From assembly GCA_963702835.1 (NCBI GenBank), contig OY969762.1, positions 2,666,001 through 2,730,000 on the forward strand: 64,000 nucleotides of DNA. Reading direction: 5' to 3'. The DNA comes from JAFGAV01 sp041479055 (GTDB taxonomy: Bacteria; Acidobacteriota; Aminicenantia; Aminicenantales; JAFGAV01). Shown one piece after another: positions 34,696 to 43,890 of the stretch. The notes below the pieces were generated by a model. The model had not been told where the DNA came from, searched no databases, and saw nothing but the letters and a program-made list of their open reading frames with translations. The translations under genes were made by a program, and so were the position numbers. The number at the start of each line of letters is the position of its first letter. The stretch's first letter is position 1.

Positions 34696-34721
34696 ACAAG
34701 GCCCTTCTGGGGAGTCGATGA

Positions 34722-37501
34722 ATGAGACGCTCCCAGCTTTTCCTGCTGGCCGCTTGGATCTTTTTTTCTTGACCCTCTGTCCCCTGACGGCCCGGGCTGG
34801 CCATCCTGAGCAGCAGGCGGACAACGGGGCCGGCACGTTCTCTTTGCAAAACGAACGTGTCCGCTTCACTGTTGTCGTGGAGAACGGCCGGCTCGCCGCC
34901 GACAGGCTGGAGGTGAAGCCGGGCTGGTCGAAGGCTGAGGGCGGCGCTTCGCACGCGGCCGTGGAGACCGACGCCGATTTCGGGCTGGAGGTCATGGTCA
35001 CCGACTGGTCGGCGCCGGGCAAGGTCAACAACGCCGAGAACCCGATAGTTCTGACCAAGAAAGATTTCACCTTCATCGGCCGGGAAGTGAAGGAGCTTCC
35101 GGAGGGGAGACAGGAACTCGACCTGGACTTCAAGGCCAAAGAAATATCGATCAGGCTTCGGCTTGCCTATCAACTCGGAGCGGAGGCTTTTTATGTCCGG
35201 AGGAGCCTTTCCGTCAGCGACTTGGAGTTCGGGCATCACTTCCTCCGCTGGTTCTGGACCCGCCGCGGTCTAGTTTCCCGGATCGGCTCGGTTTTGAAGA
35301 ACGGGGGGTTCGGCCAACCGGCGGCCGCCCTCCTCGACGGCGGCGGCGTCTTCTTCGGCGTCGAGTATCCGGCCGCGGAGAATCATCTTAATATGAGGGA
35401 GGGCCGGGCCGAGATCCTGTGCGGCCAGGAGTACGGCCGGCTCATCGGGGCCGACTGGCTGACCAGCGACTGGGTGGTCGAGGGCCTGACGCCGAACTCT
35501 TTCGTCAAAAATTGGTTCTTCCGCTATCTTGACGAGGTCCGGGCCGCCCCCCTCCGTCCCTTTTCTCTGTACAACACCTGGTACGACCTCCGCGCACCCG
35601 AATATCCCGACTGGCCGCCGGACAAGGTCATGAGCGAGCGCACGGCGCTCCGGATGGTGGACATCCTGCGCCGAAGCATGATCGAGAAGCACGGCCTCAA
35701 GCTCGACGCTTTTGTCCTCGACGACGGCTGGGATGTCTATGAAAGCGATTGGGCCTTGCGCGGCGAGCAGTGGCCCCGCGGCCTGAAACCCCTGGCCGAA
35801 GAGTTGAAAAAGACGGGCACGGCCCTGGGCCTGTGGTTGGGCCCGACGGGCGGATATTCGTTCCGCATGAAGCGGGTGAACTGGATGAGGGCCCACGGCT
35901 ATGAGGTTGTCGGCCGGGACAAAAACAATGCCATGCTCTGCCTGGCCGGTACGAAATACGGCGCCCTGCTGAAGAAGCGGGTTACCGATTTCGTGGCCAA
36001 CGACGGCGTCGGCTACTACAAATGGGACGGCCTGCAATTCTCCTGCAGCGAGCCCGATCACGGCCATTCCATCGACATCTATTCCCGGCGGGCGGTCATG
36101 GAATCCCTGGCCGACATGTGCCGGGCGGTCCGCCGCGAGAACCCGTCGATCTTCCTCAACATCACCTCCGGCACCTGGCTCAGCCCCTGGTGGGTGAAGT
36201 TCGCCAATACAATCTGGATGCAGGGAATGGACTACGGGTTCGCCGATGTCCCCTCCCTCAGCCGGCGGGAGGGGGCCATCACCTACCGTGATTTCATCCT
36301 GTACGATGATTTCCGGCAGCAGGACTTTTGGTTCCCCCTGGCCAACCTCATGACCCACGGCATCATTAAGGGCCAGCACGAGTCGGTGGGCGCGGCGGCC
36401 GAGCCTCTTGACAAATTCACCGATGACGTCCTTCTCTACTTTGCCCGCGGGGTGTCCATGTACGAGCTGTACATCTCCCCCGACATCCTGACCGACGGGG
36501 AATGGACTTCCATCGCCCGGTCGATGGCCTGGGCCCGGGACCGCTTTCCGGTGCTGATGAATTCGGAAATGACGGGCGGCAATCCCCTGAAGGGCGAGGC
36601 CTACGCCTATGTTCACTTTAAAGGGACGAGGGGCATCGTGGCGGCCCGCAACCCGGTCATGGAGCCCGCTCGGCTGGAGGTCAAGCTCGACCCGGCTGTG
36701 GGCCTCGACCCCGGCGCCGGCGGGCTGGTCCTGGAGAGAGTTTATCCCACCTGCCGGGTATGGCCCGGCCTTTACCGCGCCGGCGAATCGGTCATCCTTC
36801 CTTTGGACGGTTTCGAGACGGCTGTTTATGAACTCTACCCGGTCCAGGAAGCGGCCAGGCCCCTCCTGGCGGGCGCGACTTTTGATGTCATCTCGGAGCA
36901 GGGAAAGGATTGCCTTGTTCAATATTATGGAGTTGAAAAAGGGGCGAAGCTGCTGAACCCGGAAATCCTCGAATCCGTAGTGATGGGGGGGAAAAGCGTC
37001 GATGCCGGGGCGCTTCCCCTCCCGGAGGATGAAGAGCCGTCGCTCGTCACGGACATGGCTGTTCGGCCCGAGGGGGCCGGCCGGCCCAGGTTCACGGTCC
37101 GCTTCAACCTTTCGGAGACGGGGAGGGAGGGTGCCCTGGCCCTGTTGATGACGCCGGACTCCTCCTCGGCCGGCGGACCCAAACCGAGCCTTTCGGCTTG
37201 GATCGACGGCGCGGAGGCGGCGGTCAAGACCGAACCTCAGGAGGGGCGGTCCCAGTGGTTCACCATCGATGTCCGGCCGGGCAAGCACGAAATTGCGGTC
37301 CAGGCGCGGCCCGGCCGGGACGGCCAAGAGTGGAAAGGCAGGGCGGCGGCGTGGCTGGTCGCCAAACAGAAGCAGCCGACAAAGGAGATATCCTTCCGGC
37401 TGAAGGCCGAGCTGAAAGGCGGCCCCAGGCCGCCCAAGGTATGGGCTGTCGGGGAAGTCAGGAAGAACGTAAAGCTGGGAGAGTTCAACCTTCTGTTCTA
37501 A
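34722..37501 (+). CDS. Exported alpha-galactosidase-like glycoside hydrolase (GH36/GH27-like), frameshift in signal peptide
   Basis: About 926 aa. The catalytic (beta/alpha)8 barrel covers roughly residues 270-640: YNTWYDLRAPEYPDW, DAFVLDDGWDVYESDW, likely nucleophile Asp in GYYKWDGLQFSC, and NITSGTWLSPWWVKFANTIW. An N-terminal beta-sandwich precedes it and C-terminal Ig-like parts follow. From ATG 34722 (GGGGAG 7 bases upstream) the frame reads MRRSQLFLLAAWIFF, then hits a stop; one more T in the T7 run at 34761-34767 would join it to LTLCPLTARA and give a perfect Sec signal peptide. As sequenced, the intact frame starts at ATG 34718 with a poor signal. Sugar specificity is unknown. Confidence 0.75.
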
Positions 37502-37572
37502 GCTTACCGGTCCGAATTGTCGATCCGCGGGACAAGCTGAAGAGAGGGTTCCTCTTCCGCTGAAGGCCGGTT

Positions 37573-39756
37573 TTATTTCTTCTTGGGTTTGTCTTTTTCG
37601 TTATCTTTTTCTTTATCTTCCGGCTTTTTCTTCAGGGCGCTCTTAAGCTTTTCGGCAAACAGGCCGCTGAAACTGGGAGCTTCAGCGGGTGCTTCCGCCT
37701 GGGCGGCTTCTTTCTGGCCGGCGGGCAGGGCCTCGGCCCCCGGTGCTTTGGCCGCCGGAGCCTCGGCGGCCTCGCCCTCGACTTCTTTTATGGCTGACAG
37801 GGCCTCCAGCTCCGACTCCTCGATCTCTATCTTTTCCTCGATGGCCCGTTTCTCGCTCTTGCGGGCGCGGGGGACGCGTTCGGTCTCGATCTTTGGCTTT
37901 TTCTTGGCCGGTTTTTCCTTCTTAGTCGGTGGGGCGGTCGGCTCGCCCGTGACAGGCTGGGGCTTCTCGATGCGGCGGCCGGGGGCTCGGACTATCGGTT
38001 CCACGGCCGGCGCCTGCTCCGGGGCCTCGACCGCGACGACCTGCAGGACTTCTTCTTCCTCGGCGGCTTCGCCCCCGCGAAGGAAATCCTCCTCGATCAT
38101 TCCGATGGGCAGATAGTCCGCCTCTTCTTCGGCGGCCGGCTGGCGGGCTTCTCTGATCTTCTTCTCGGCCGGCTTCTTTTCCCTTTTTTTCTCTTCTTCG
38201 GGCTTGGCCTCCACCGGCGCCTTGTAATAGAAAACCCCTTTCTTCTTTTCCGATTTGGCGAATTGGGTCGAGTTAAGGAGCACGCGCTCCACGTCCTCCT
38301 GGGTGGTCTGTTTCAGCAGGTCCACTAGGTGGAAGGCCCGCAGGAAATGCAGGGAGAAGGCGCTGGGCTCCTGGCTGTAGTGCTTGAAGATCAGGATGAG
38401 CAGGCTGTGCAGGTCGAGGTCGGTCCGCTGGGGGATCAGGGCCAGCAGCCCGGTCAGGGCTTCGTGCTCGATGAAGATGCTTTTGTTGGGCAGAGCGTAA
38501 GTGAAGACCTCGCCGCCGTCGCTGAAAGTGTCGGACTGGGCGTCGTAGGCCAGCTGGGGCACGGCGATCTTCTTTTTGGATTTTTTAATCCAGAACTGGA
38601 ATTGGGTAGCCTCCTTGCGCTCCAAGGTCAGGCTGGTCCCCTGGGGGATATTGTTGGCGGCAAAGAACTCGGCCAGCCCCAGAAAGTAGGAGTCGTTGGG
38701 AAAGAAATAGACAGGATAGCTCTTCCCCTCCTCGGCGTCGGTGAAAATGTACTCTCGGGAGTGGGACAGTTCCTTGTGAATGGAGCGGGGCACCCGGATG
38801 CCGCCCGACAGCACTTCCCGCCAGGTGAGATAGACCTTGAGGGGGAAGGATTGAACGATGCTGAACTCCAGGGCCTGGGCCTTGTCCAGGGGCGGACACT
38901 TGGCCGCCGGCGCGGTCAGGGGCAGGTTGGCCGGCATGGCGTTGAGCACCTTCTTGAGATGCCAACGGCCCCAGTCCGCCGGCGAGATAAAGACGAATTC
39001 CTTCTTGTACTTCTTGTCCAGGACGGCGTTCAGGCTGAGGCAGTGGATGTCGAAGGCCTCGGCGGAAGGCTCCAGCCCGTAGAGCTTCTGGACGAACTCC
39101 ACGGTGCCGGCCGGCCGGCCCGTCTCTTGGAGCAGGGCTTCGGCCTCCTTGATCTTGTCCTCGGAGATGTCCACCTGCTTTCGGCCGAGCTGCCAGTAGT
39201 CGTTCCAGGAAAAGAAAACGGGCGACTTGAGCAGGGCGGCTTTCAGGTTTCTTTCCAGCGTCTTGAGGTCCTTATCGGTGACGGGCAGCTCGGTCAGGCG
39301 GGGATCGTCCTGCTTGGCCACCCGCTCCGGGGCCAAGCCTTCCTGGCCGCTATTGGAGGGCAGGAAGACCTGGGTTTTGGTTTTTTTCATGTAGTCGATG
39401 TAGCGCCGGAAAGTGCCCCCGCCGATATAGTCCACTTCCAGCATCTCGCACTGGAAGGCGCGGTGGAAGGTCTTGCGGACGATGGTCAGCACGACCGAGC
39501 CCTGGAAACGCTCGACTGTTTTGGAGCTGACGGTCAGGGGCTCGTCGTAGTCCTTGAGGATCTGGTCGCCGACCTCGAAGACGCAGCGGGAGTCGTATTT
39601 TTTGATGTCCTGCGTCCGCTGGCTGGCCGTCTTCTGGTAGGCCAGCTTCTCGGCCAGCTGCCGGAGGGAGGAGGGTTTGTCCGAGGAGGCCAGGTCGGCC
39701 TCGATGAAATTGAGGTCCTCCTCAATGACTTGGGTCAGATGCGTTTCCGGGTCCAT
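37573..39756 (-). CDS. Large unknown protein with Lys/Glu/Ala/Pro-rich C-terminal third
   Basis: Not recognised. 727 aa, no signal or membrane segment. Residues 1-510 look globular, with repeated aromatic and charged patterns such as RVPRSIHKELSHSREYIFTD followed by YPVYFFPNDSYFLGLAEFFA, suggesting beta-barrel and small helical domains. From about 515 on the protein is low complexity (long Lys, Glu, Ala and Pro runs, ending KEKDNEKDKPKKK), which is probably disordered. Its ATG follows the argF stop by one base, and argF, arcC and the GTPase are all overlapped, so it belongs to that operon. The charged tail suggests nucleic-acid or multiprotein binding; this is inference. Confidence 0.6.
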   Translation of the reverse strand: MDPETHLTQVIEEDLNFIEADLASSDKPSSLRQLAEKLAYQKTASQRTQDIKKYDSRCVFEVGDQILKDYDEPLTVSSKTVERFQGSVVLTIVRKTFHRAFQCEMLEVDYIGGGTFRRYIDYMKKTKTQVFLPSNSGQEGLAPERVAKQDDPRLTELPVTDKDLKTLERNLKAALLKSPVFFSWNDYWQLGRKQVDISEDKIKEAEALLQETGRPAGTVEFVQKLYGLEPSAEAFDIHCLSLNAVLDKKYKKEFVFISPADWGRWHLKKVLNAMPANLPLTAPAAKCPPLDKAQALEFSIVQSFPLKVYLTWREVLSGGIRVPRSIHKELSHSREYIFTDAEEGKSYPVYFFPNDSYFLGLAEFFAANNIPQGTSLTLERKEATQFQFWIKKSKKKIAVPQLAYDAQSDTFSDGGEVFTYALPNKSIFIEHEALTGLLALIPQRTDLDLHSLLILIFKHYSQEPSAFSLHFLRAFHLVDLLKQTTQEDVERVLLNSTQFAKSEKKKGVFYYKAPVEAKPEEEKKREKKPAEKKIREARQPAAEEEADYLPIGMIEEDFLRGGEAAEEEEVLQVVAVEAPEQAPAVEPIVRAPGRRIEKPQPVTGEPTAPPTKKEKPAKKKPKIETERVPRARKSEKRAIEEKIEIEESELEALSAIKEVEGEAAEAPAAKAPGAEALPAGQKEAAQAEAPAEAPSFSGLFAEKLKSALKKKPEDKEKDNEKDKPKKK

Positions 39757-39757
39757 G

Positions 39758-40681
39758 TCAGGATCTTTTTCCCATTAATGATACCATAATCGCTTTTTGG
39801 ACATGAAGCCGGTTTTCGGCTTGGTCGAAAACGATGGAGGAGGGGGAATCCAGGACCTGGTCGGTCACTTCCTCACCCCGGTGAGCGGGCAGACAGTGCA
39901 TAAAGAAGGCGCCCGGCTTGGCCGCGGCCATGAGCCTGGCGTTGACCTGGTAGCGGGCGAAGATGCGGCTGCGCTTCTCCTTCTCCTTTTCCTGGCCCAT
40001 GGAGGCCCACGTGTCGGTGTAAACGGCGTCGGCGTTCGAGACGGCCTGGGCCGGGTTGTGGACGAGTTCCAGGGCAAAGCCGGTGGCCTGGCCGTCTTCC
40101 CGGGCCCGGCTCACGATGTCGGCCGAGGGCTCGTAGCCCTTGGGCGTGGCCACCGCCATCTTGGTCCCGGCCTTGGCCGCGGCGTTGATCAGGCTGTGGC
40201 AGACGTTATTGCCGTCCCCGACATAAGCCAGCTTGAGAGCGGCCAGGTCGCCCTTTTTCTCTTGCAGGGTCAGGAAATCGGCCATGGCCTGGCAGGGATG
40301 GAGCAGGTCGGTCAGGGCGTTGATGACCGGGATGCGGACGGCGGCGGCCAGGTCGACGGCGATCTTGTGTCCGAAAGTTCGGATCATGATGCCGTCCACC
40401 CAGCGCTCCAGGTTATGGCCCACGTCGGCGACGCTTTCCCGTTTGCCGAGCTGGATATCGGACGGGCTGAGATAGACCGCTTCCCCGCCCAGCTGCAGCA
40501 TGCCCACTTCGAAGGTCATCCGGGTTCGAAGGCTCGGCTTTTCGAAAATCATAGCCAGCACCCGGCCCTCCAGGGCCTTGTGCCAGCGGCGGGGCTTGGC
40601 CTTCATCTGGCCGGCCATCTCCAGCAGCCGGTTGAATTCGTAGACGCTCAGGTCACTGACGGCCAAAAAATCCTTCTTCAC
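39758..40681 (-). CDS. argF: Ornithine carbamoyltransferase
   Basis: Exchanges the carbamoyl group between carbamoyl phosphate/ornithine and citrulline. 307 aa. Motifs in order: FEKPSLRTRMTFEVG (carbamoyl-phosphate loop), HPCQAMADFLTL, GDGNNVCHSL, DTWASMGQEKE and FMHCLPAHRGEEV (ornithine site). GTG 40681 is the start, with AGGAGG 8 bases upstream and a GTGA overlap with arcC; the open frame continues upstream inside arcC but is not conserved. Next to carbamate kinase it more likely works in the catabolic direction, making carbamoyl phosphate from citrulline, but no arginine deiminase gene is present in the window. Confidence 0.93.
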   Translation of the reverse strand: MKKDFLAVSDLSVYEFNRLLEMAGQMKAKPRRWHKALEGRVLAMIFEKPSLRTRMTFEVGMLQLGGEAVYLSPSDIQLGKRESVADVGHNLERWVDGIMIRTFGHKIAVDLAAAVRIPVINALTDLLHPCQAMADFLTLQEKKGDLAALKLAYVGDGNNVCHSLINAAAKAGTKMAVATPKGYEPSADIVSRAREDGQATGFALELVHNPAQAVSNADAVYTDTWASMGQEKEKEKRSRIFARYQVNARLMAAAKPGAFFMHCLPAHRGEEVTDQVLDSPSSIVFDQAENRLHVQKAIMVSLMGKRS

Positions 40682-41646
40682 GGATGATCCTCCTCCTTGA
40701 TCTTGGCCCGGATGCGGGTCCCGGAGCGGCCCAGCAGGGCGGCCTTGAGATGACCGGCCGAAGTGATGAGCACTTCTTCGCCGCCGGCCTCGATGAACTC
40801 GATGGCGGCCCGGATCTTGGGGCCCATGGACCCGGCCGGGAACTGCTCCTGGTTCAGGCCTTCCTGGGCCTGGGCCAGGGACATGACCTCCAGAGGCTTT
40901 TGTTCCGGCCGGCCGAAGTCCCAGTAAACGCGCTCCACCCCGGTCAGGATGATGAACAGGTCGGCCTTGGCCTCGCGGGCGATGAGGCTGGCGGCGTAGT
41001 CCTTGTCGATGACCGCCTCCACGCCCGTGAACAGTCCGCTGCCGTTGATGACGATGGGGATGCCGCCCCCGCCGGCGGCGATGACGATCCGGCCGGCCTG
41101 GACCAGGTCGCGGATGACCCACTTGGGCACGACGTCGATAGGCCGGGGCGAGGGCACTACCCGACGGTAGCCGCGGCCGGCGTCTTCCACCATCTGCCAT
41201 TTTTTTTCTCTGGTCAGCTGCTGGGCCCGGTATTGGGAGTAGAAGGGCCCGATGGGCTTGGTCGGGTTCTGGAAGGCGGGGTCCTTGCGGTCCACCACCA
41301 CTTGGGTGATGACGGTGGCCACTTCCTTGTCGATGGACTGCTTGCGCAACTCGTTGACGATGGCCCTCTCCAGCATGTAGCCCATGCTGCCCTCGGTCAT
41401 TCCGTCGCAGACGTCCAGGGAGAAGGGCGGGATCTTAGTCACCGACTCTTCCATCTGGATGAGCAGGTTGCCCACCTGGGGGCCGTTGCCGTGGACGATG
41501 ATGAGCTCATAGCCCTTGCGGACGATGAAGACCATGAGCCGGGCGGCCGTCTGGGCGTTGCGCTGCTGCTCGGCCTGCAGGCCGTGCTGGCCTTCGGCCA
41601 GCAGGGCGTTGCCGCCGAAGGCGATGAGGGCAGTTTTCCTTTTCAT
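40678..41646 (-). CDS. arcC: Carbamate kinase
   Basis: Makes ATP from carbamoyl phosphate and ADP, releasing carbamate. 322 aa. Amino-acid-kinase fold: IAFGGNALL at the N-terminus, IVHGNGPQVGNLLIQ, AAGGGGIPIV, DKDYAASLIA and the late AGSMGPKIRAAIEFIE. The ATG overlaps the end of the GTPase gene and its stop overlaps argF. With argF it forms a substrate-level phosphorylation pair. Confidence 0.95.
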   Translation of the reverse strand: MKRKTALIAFGGNALLAEGQHGLQAEQQRNAQTAARLMVFIVRKGYELIIVHGNGPQVGNLLIQMEESVTKIPPFSLDVCDGMTEGSMGYMLERAIVNELRKQSIDKEVATVITQVVVDRKDPAFQNPTKPIGPFYSQYRAQQLTREKKWQMVEDAGRGYRRVVPSPRPIDVVPKWVIRDLVQAGRIVIAAGGGGIPIVINGSGLFTGVEAVIDKDYAASLIAREAKADLFIILTGVERVYWDFGRPEQKPLEVMSLAQAQEGLNQEQFPAGSMGPKIRAAIEFIEAGGEEVLITSAGHLKAALLGRSGTRIRAKIKEEDHP

Positions 41647-42950
41647 CAGAACCGTTTGAGGACATCCTCAAGGTTGGGATGGCCGATTTCATCCAGTTCG
41701 TAGCGGACCGACAGGATGGGTTTGTGTGTTTTGATGAGCCGGCTGAGGTCGATGGGCGTGCCCGAGACGACCAGCTGGCAATCGGATTTCTCGATAGTCT
41801 GGGCCAGTTCCCGGACCTGGCTCGCGCTGTAGCCCATGGCCGGCAGGACCTTATCCAGGTGGCTGTATTTGCGGAAGGTCTCCTTGATGCTTCCTACGGC
41901 GAAGGGCCGGGGGTCGATGATGGTTTTGGCGCCGTTCCGCTGGGCGGCCACGTACCCGGCGCCGAAGGTCATCTCGCCGTGGGTCACGGTCGGGCCGTCT
42001 TCCACCACCAGCACGGTTTTGCCCCGGATCTGCAGGCCGTCGGGGACGATGATCTTGGAGTTGGCTTTGATGACCTTGGCCTGGGGATTGACTTTCTTGA
42101 GATTCGACAGCACCTGCTCGACTTTCTCGCGGGGAGCCGTATCCATTTTATTGATGACCACTACCTGGGCCCGGCGGAAATTCGTCTCGCCGGGATGGTA
42201 GAGGAGCTCATGGCCGGCGCGATGGGGGTCGGCCACCACGATCTCCAGGTCGGGCCTATAGAAGGAGAAGTCGTTGTTGCCGCCGTCCCACAGGATGACG
42301 TCAGCCTCCTGTTCGGCCTGGTCCAGGATGGCCTGATAGTCCACCCCGGCGTAGACGATGATGCCTTCCTTGATATGGGGTTCGTACTCCTCCCGCTCCT
42401 CGATGGTGCACTTGTTCCGCTCCAGGTCCTCGTAGACGGCAAAGCGCTGGACTTTCTGCTCGACCAGGTTGCCGTAGGGCATGGGGTGACGGATAACGGC
42501 CACTTTGCGGCCTTTGGCCTTGAGCAGGCGGGCCGCCTTGCGCGATGTCTGGCTCTTGCCCGACCCGGTGCGGACGGCGCAGACCGAGAGGAGCGGCTTA
42601 CGGCTGCGGATCATGGTGGCCTCCGGCCCCAGCAGGCTGAAGTCGGCGCCCGCGGCCAGGACCTGGGAGGCCCGGTTCATGACCGTGGTGTGTTTGATGT
42701 CGCTGTAGGCGAAGACCACCTCTTCGACGCCGTGTTTTTTGATGAGGGCGGTCAGCTCCTCTTCGGGATGGATGGGAATGCCGTGGGGGTAGAGCTTGCC
42801 GGCCAGGGCGGCCGGATATTTGCGGTCCTCGATATCGGGAATCTGGGTGGCGGTGAAGGCCACTACGCGAAAGGCCTCGTTGTCCCGGAAGACGACGTTG
42901 AAGTTGTGGAAATCGCGTCCGGCTGCGCCCATGATTATGACCTTTTTCAT
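41646..42950 (-). CDS. COG2403-type GTPase, cyclic 2,3-diphosphoglycerate synthetase-like
   Basis: 434 aa. N-terminal Rossmann-like part (KKVIIMGAAGRDFHNFNVVF), then a P-loop VCAVRTGSGKSQTSRKAARL at about 140, and later VVINKMDTA, a GTPase base-specificity-like motif, and VLVVEDGPTVTHGEM. This matches archaeal proteins named cyclic 2,3-diphosphoglycerate synthetase, but bacterial members beside carbamate kinase and OTCase are uncharacterised. A cDPG product is not established here. The start has GGAGAAGGAG upstream and the gene leads the operon with arcC, argF and the 727-aa protein. I trust the family, not the reaction. Confidence 0.75.
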   Translation of the reverse strand: MKKVIIMGAAGRDFHNFNVVFRDNEAFRVVAFTATQIPDIEDRKYPAALAGKLYPHGIPIHPEEELTALIKKHGVEEVVFAYSDIKHTTVMNRASQVLAAGADFSLLGPEATMIRSRKPLLSVCAVRTGSGKSQTSRKAARLLKAKGRKVAVIRHPMPYGNLVEQKVQRFAVYEDLERNKCTIEEREEYEPHIKEGIIVYAGVDYQAILDQAEQEADVILWDGGNNDFSFYRPDLEIVVADPHRAGHELLYHPGETNFRRAQVVVINKMDTAPREKVEQVLSNLKKVNPQAKVIKANSKIIVPDGLQIRGKTVLVVEDGPTVTHGEMTFGAGYVAAQRNGAKTIIDPRPFAVGSIKETFRKYSHLDKVLPAMGYSASQVRELAQTIEKSDCQLVVSGTPIDLSRLIKTHKPILSVRYELDEIGHPNLEDVLKRF

Positions 42951-43029
42951 GAATACGTCTCCTTCTCCTCTTTTCGCACTTATGAAATCAGCTCAGGGAC
43001 GGGGGGGCCGTCCCGAAAATTGAGCATTT

Positions 43030-43059
43030 AGTATAATATAGGAGGCTCGGGAAATTCAA
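43030..43059 (-). promoter_or_regulatory. Promoter of the GTPase-arcC-argF operon
   Basis: On the minus strand: TTGAAT (43059-43054), 18-base spacer, TATACT (43035-43030), about 75 bases before the operon's first start codon. Confidence 0.6.
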
Positions 43060-43164
43060 CCGAACGACCTTATCAATTACAACGGCGACTGGATCCGCGC
43101 TCCTCAAAGATAAATTAGAAGATTGACCTGCGCAATTCCTCTAAAGTAAGGGCTGAAACTATTT

Positions 43165-43302
43165 TTAAGCGGCGCCGCGGCCGCGGCGCCGGCGGCCGAG
43201 GGAGGAGGGCCGCCTGTCTGGGGATGATTTTTTCCAGTCGGGTAAGGGCCGGCGGACCTTCTGCCAGGCCGGCTTCTGGCGCTTGTTGAACCCGCGAGGC
43301 AT
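43165..43302 (-). CDS. 45-aa highly basic protein
   Basis: A short frame starting MPRGFNKRQKPAWQKVRR and ending RRRRGRGAA: 45 residues, about a third Lys or Arg, with two Trp. GGGAGG lies 8 bases before the ATG, and the start is 15 bases after the stop of the phosphodiesterase gene on the same strand, so it is positioned like a co-transcribed gene. Composition recalls small ribosomal or nucleic-acid-binding proteins, though I recognise no family. The GC-rich palindromic 3' end (GGCGCCGCGGCCGCGGCGCC region, about 43170-43190) could also act as an RNA structure. Real gene status is likely but unproven. Confidence 0.5.
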   Translation of the reverse strand: MPRGFNKRQKPAWQKVRRPLPDWKKSSPDRRPSSLGRRRRGRGAA

Positions 43303-43317
43303 TGCGCTGTCCTCCCT

Positions 43318-43803
43318 TCAGTCCAGGCTCAGGATCTCCGCCTGCCAGGACACGGGGTCGAGCACGGCAACCGTGCTCCGGCCCGAAAGCCACCCCCCGG
43401 CCTCACCGGGGTTGATGATCAGGGTTCCGCCCGCCTTCCGCATATCCGTCTTATGGGTGTGGCCGTAAATAAGCACGCCGGGGGAACGCTCGGCCAGGAG
43501 AGACTCCAGCCGTTCGTGGCAGTGGATAAGCAGAAAGGTTTTTCCCGAATATTCAAAAGAATACGGCTCGTCCCGGATTTCGTTCGGCGGGACCAGGACG
43601 GCTTCCAGGCCCCGGCGCTCGCCGTCGCAGTTGCCGAAAACGGCCCGCACAGGGCAGCCGACTTTTTCCAGCTCGCGGGCGGCGAAGGGAGCGACGAAGT
43701 CACCGGCATGGATGATAAGCTTGCAGCCGTAGTCCCGGAACAGGCTGACCGCCCGGCGGACGGCCGTAAGGTTGTCATGCGAATCCGCCAATATTCCGAT
43801 CAT
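43318..43803 (-). CDS. YfcE/MJ0936-family metallophosphoesterase
   Basis: 161 aa. Calcineurin-like metal-binding motifs: GILADSHDNLTA, IHAGDF, FGNCDGER, HCHERLE and YGHTHKTDMR. Family members hydrolyse phosphodiesters and sometimes phosphonates; substrate unknown here. ATG 43803 is chosen because the protein then begins at the conserved strand; the frame extends 28 codons upstream into AT-rich, unconserved sequence. There is no ribosome site, and a TAAAAT -10-like box ends 8 bases before the ATG, so this may be a leaderless message. The 45-aa basic protein follows. Confidence 0.85.
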   Translation of the reverse strand: MIGILADSHDNLTAVRRAVSLFRDYGCKLIIHAGDFVAPFAARELEKVGCPVRAVFGNCDGERRGLEAVLVPPNEIRDEPYSFEYSGKTFLLIHCHERLESLLAERSPGVLIYGHTHKTDMRKAGGTLIINPGEAGGWLSGRSTVAVLDPVSWQAEILSLD

Positions 43804-43890
43804 TAATTGATATTTTATCTGCCTGCCCGACAAATAGCCAGCTCCCAAGAAGCCTTGTCTGGCGACCTCCCTATTCCCACTCACCAAGCT

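Noticed and set aside
35270..37327. 685-codon open frame antisense to the GH36-like gene (similar long antisense frames lie opposite valS at 27323-28714 and dnaE at 20402-21832)
   Set aside because: Composition-driven shadows: GC-rich codon bias opens the opposite strand. The plus-strand proteins carry family motifs; the antisense ones are His/Gly/Gln/Arg-rich without any domain or ribosome site.
43115..43393. 92-codon minus-strand frame overlapping the phosphodiesterase end
   Set aside because: It overlaps the conserved phosphodiesterase C-terminus and lacks a ribosome site; the 45-codon frame with GGGAGG is the better gene.
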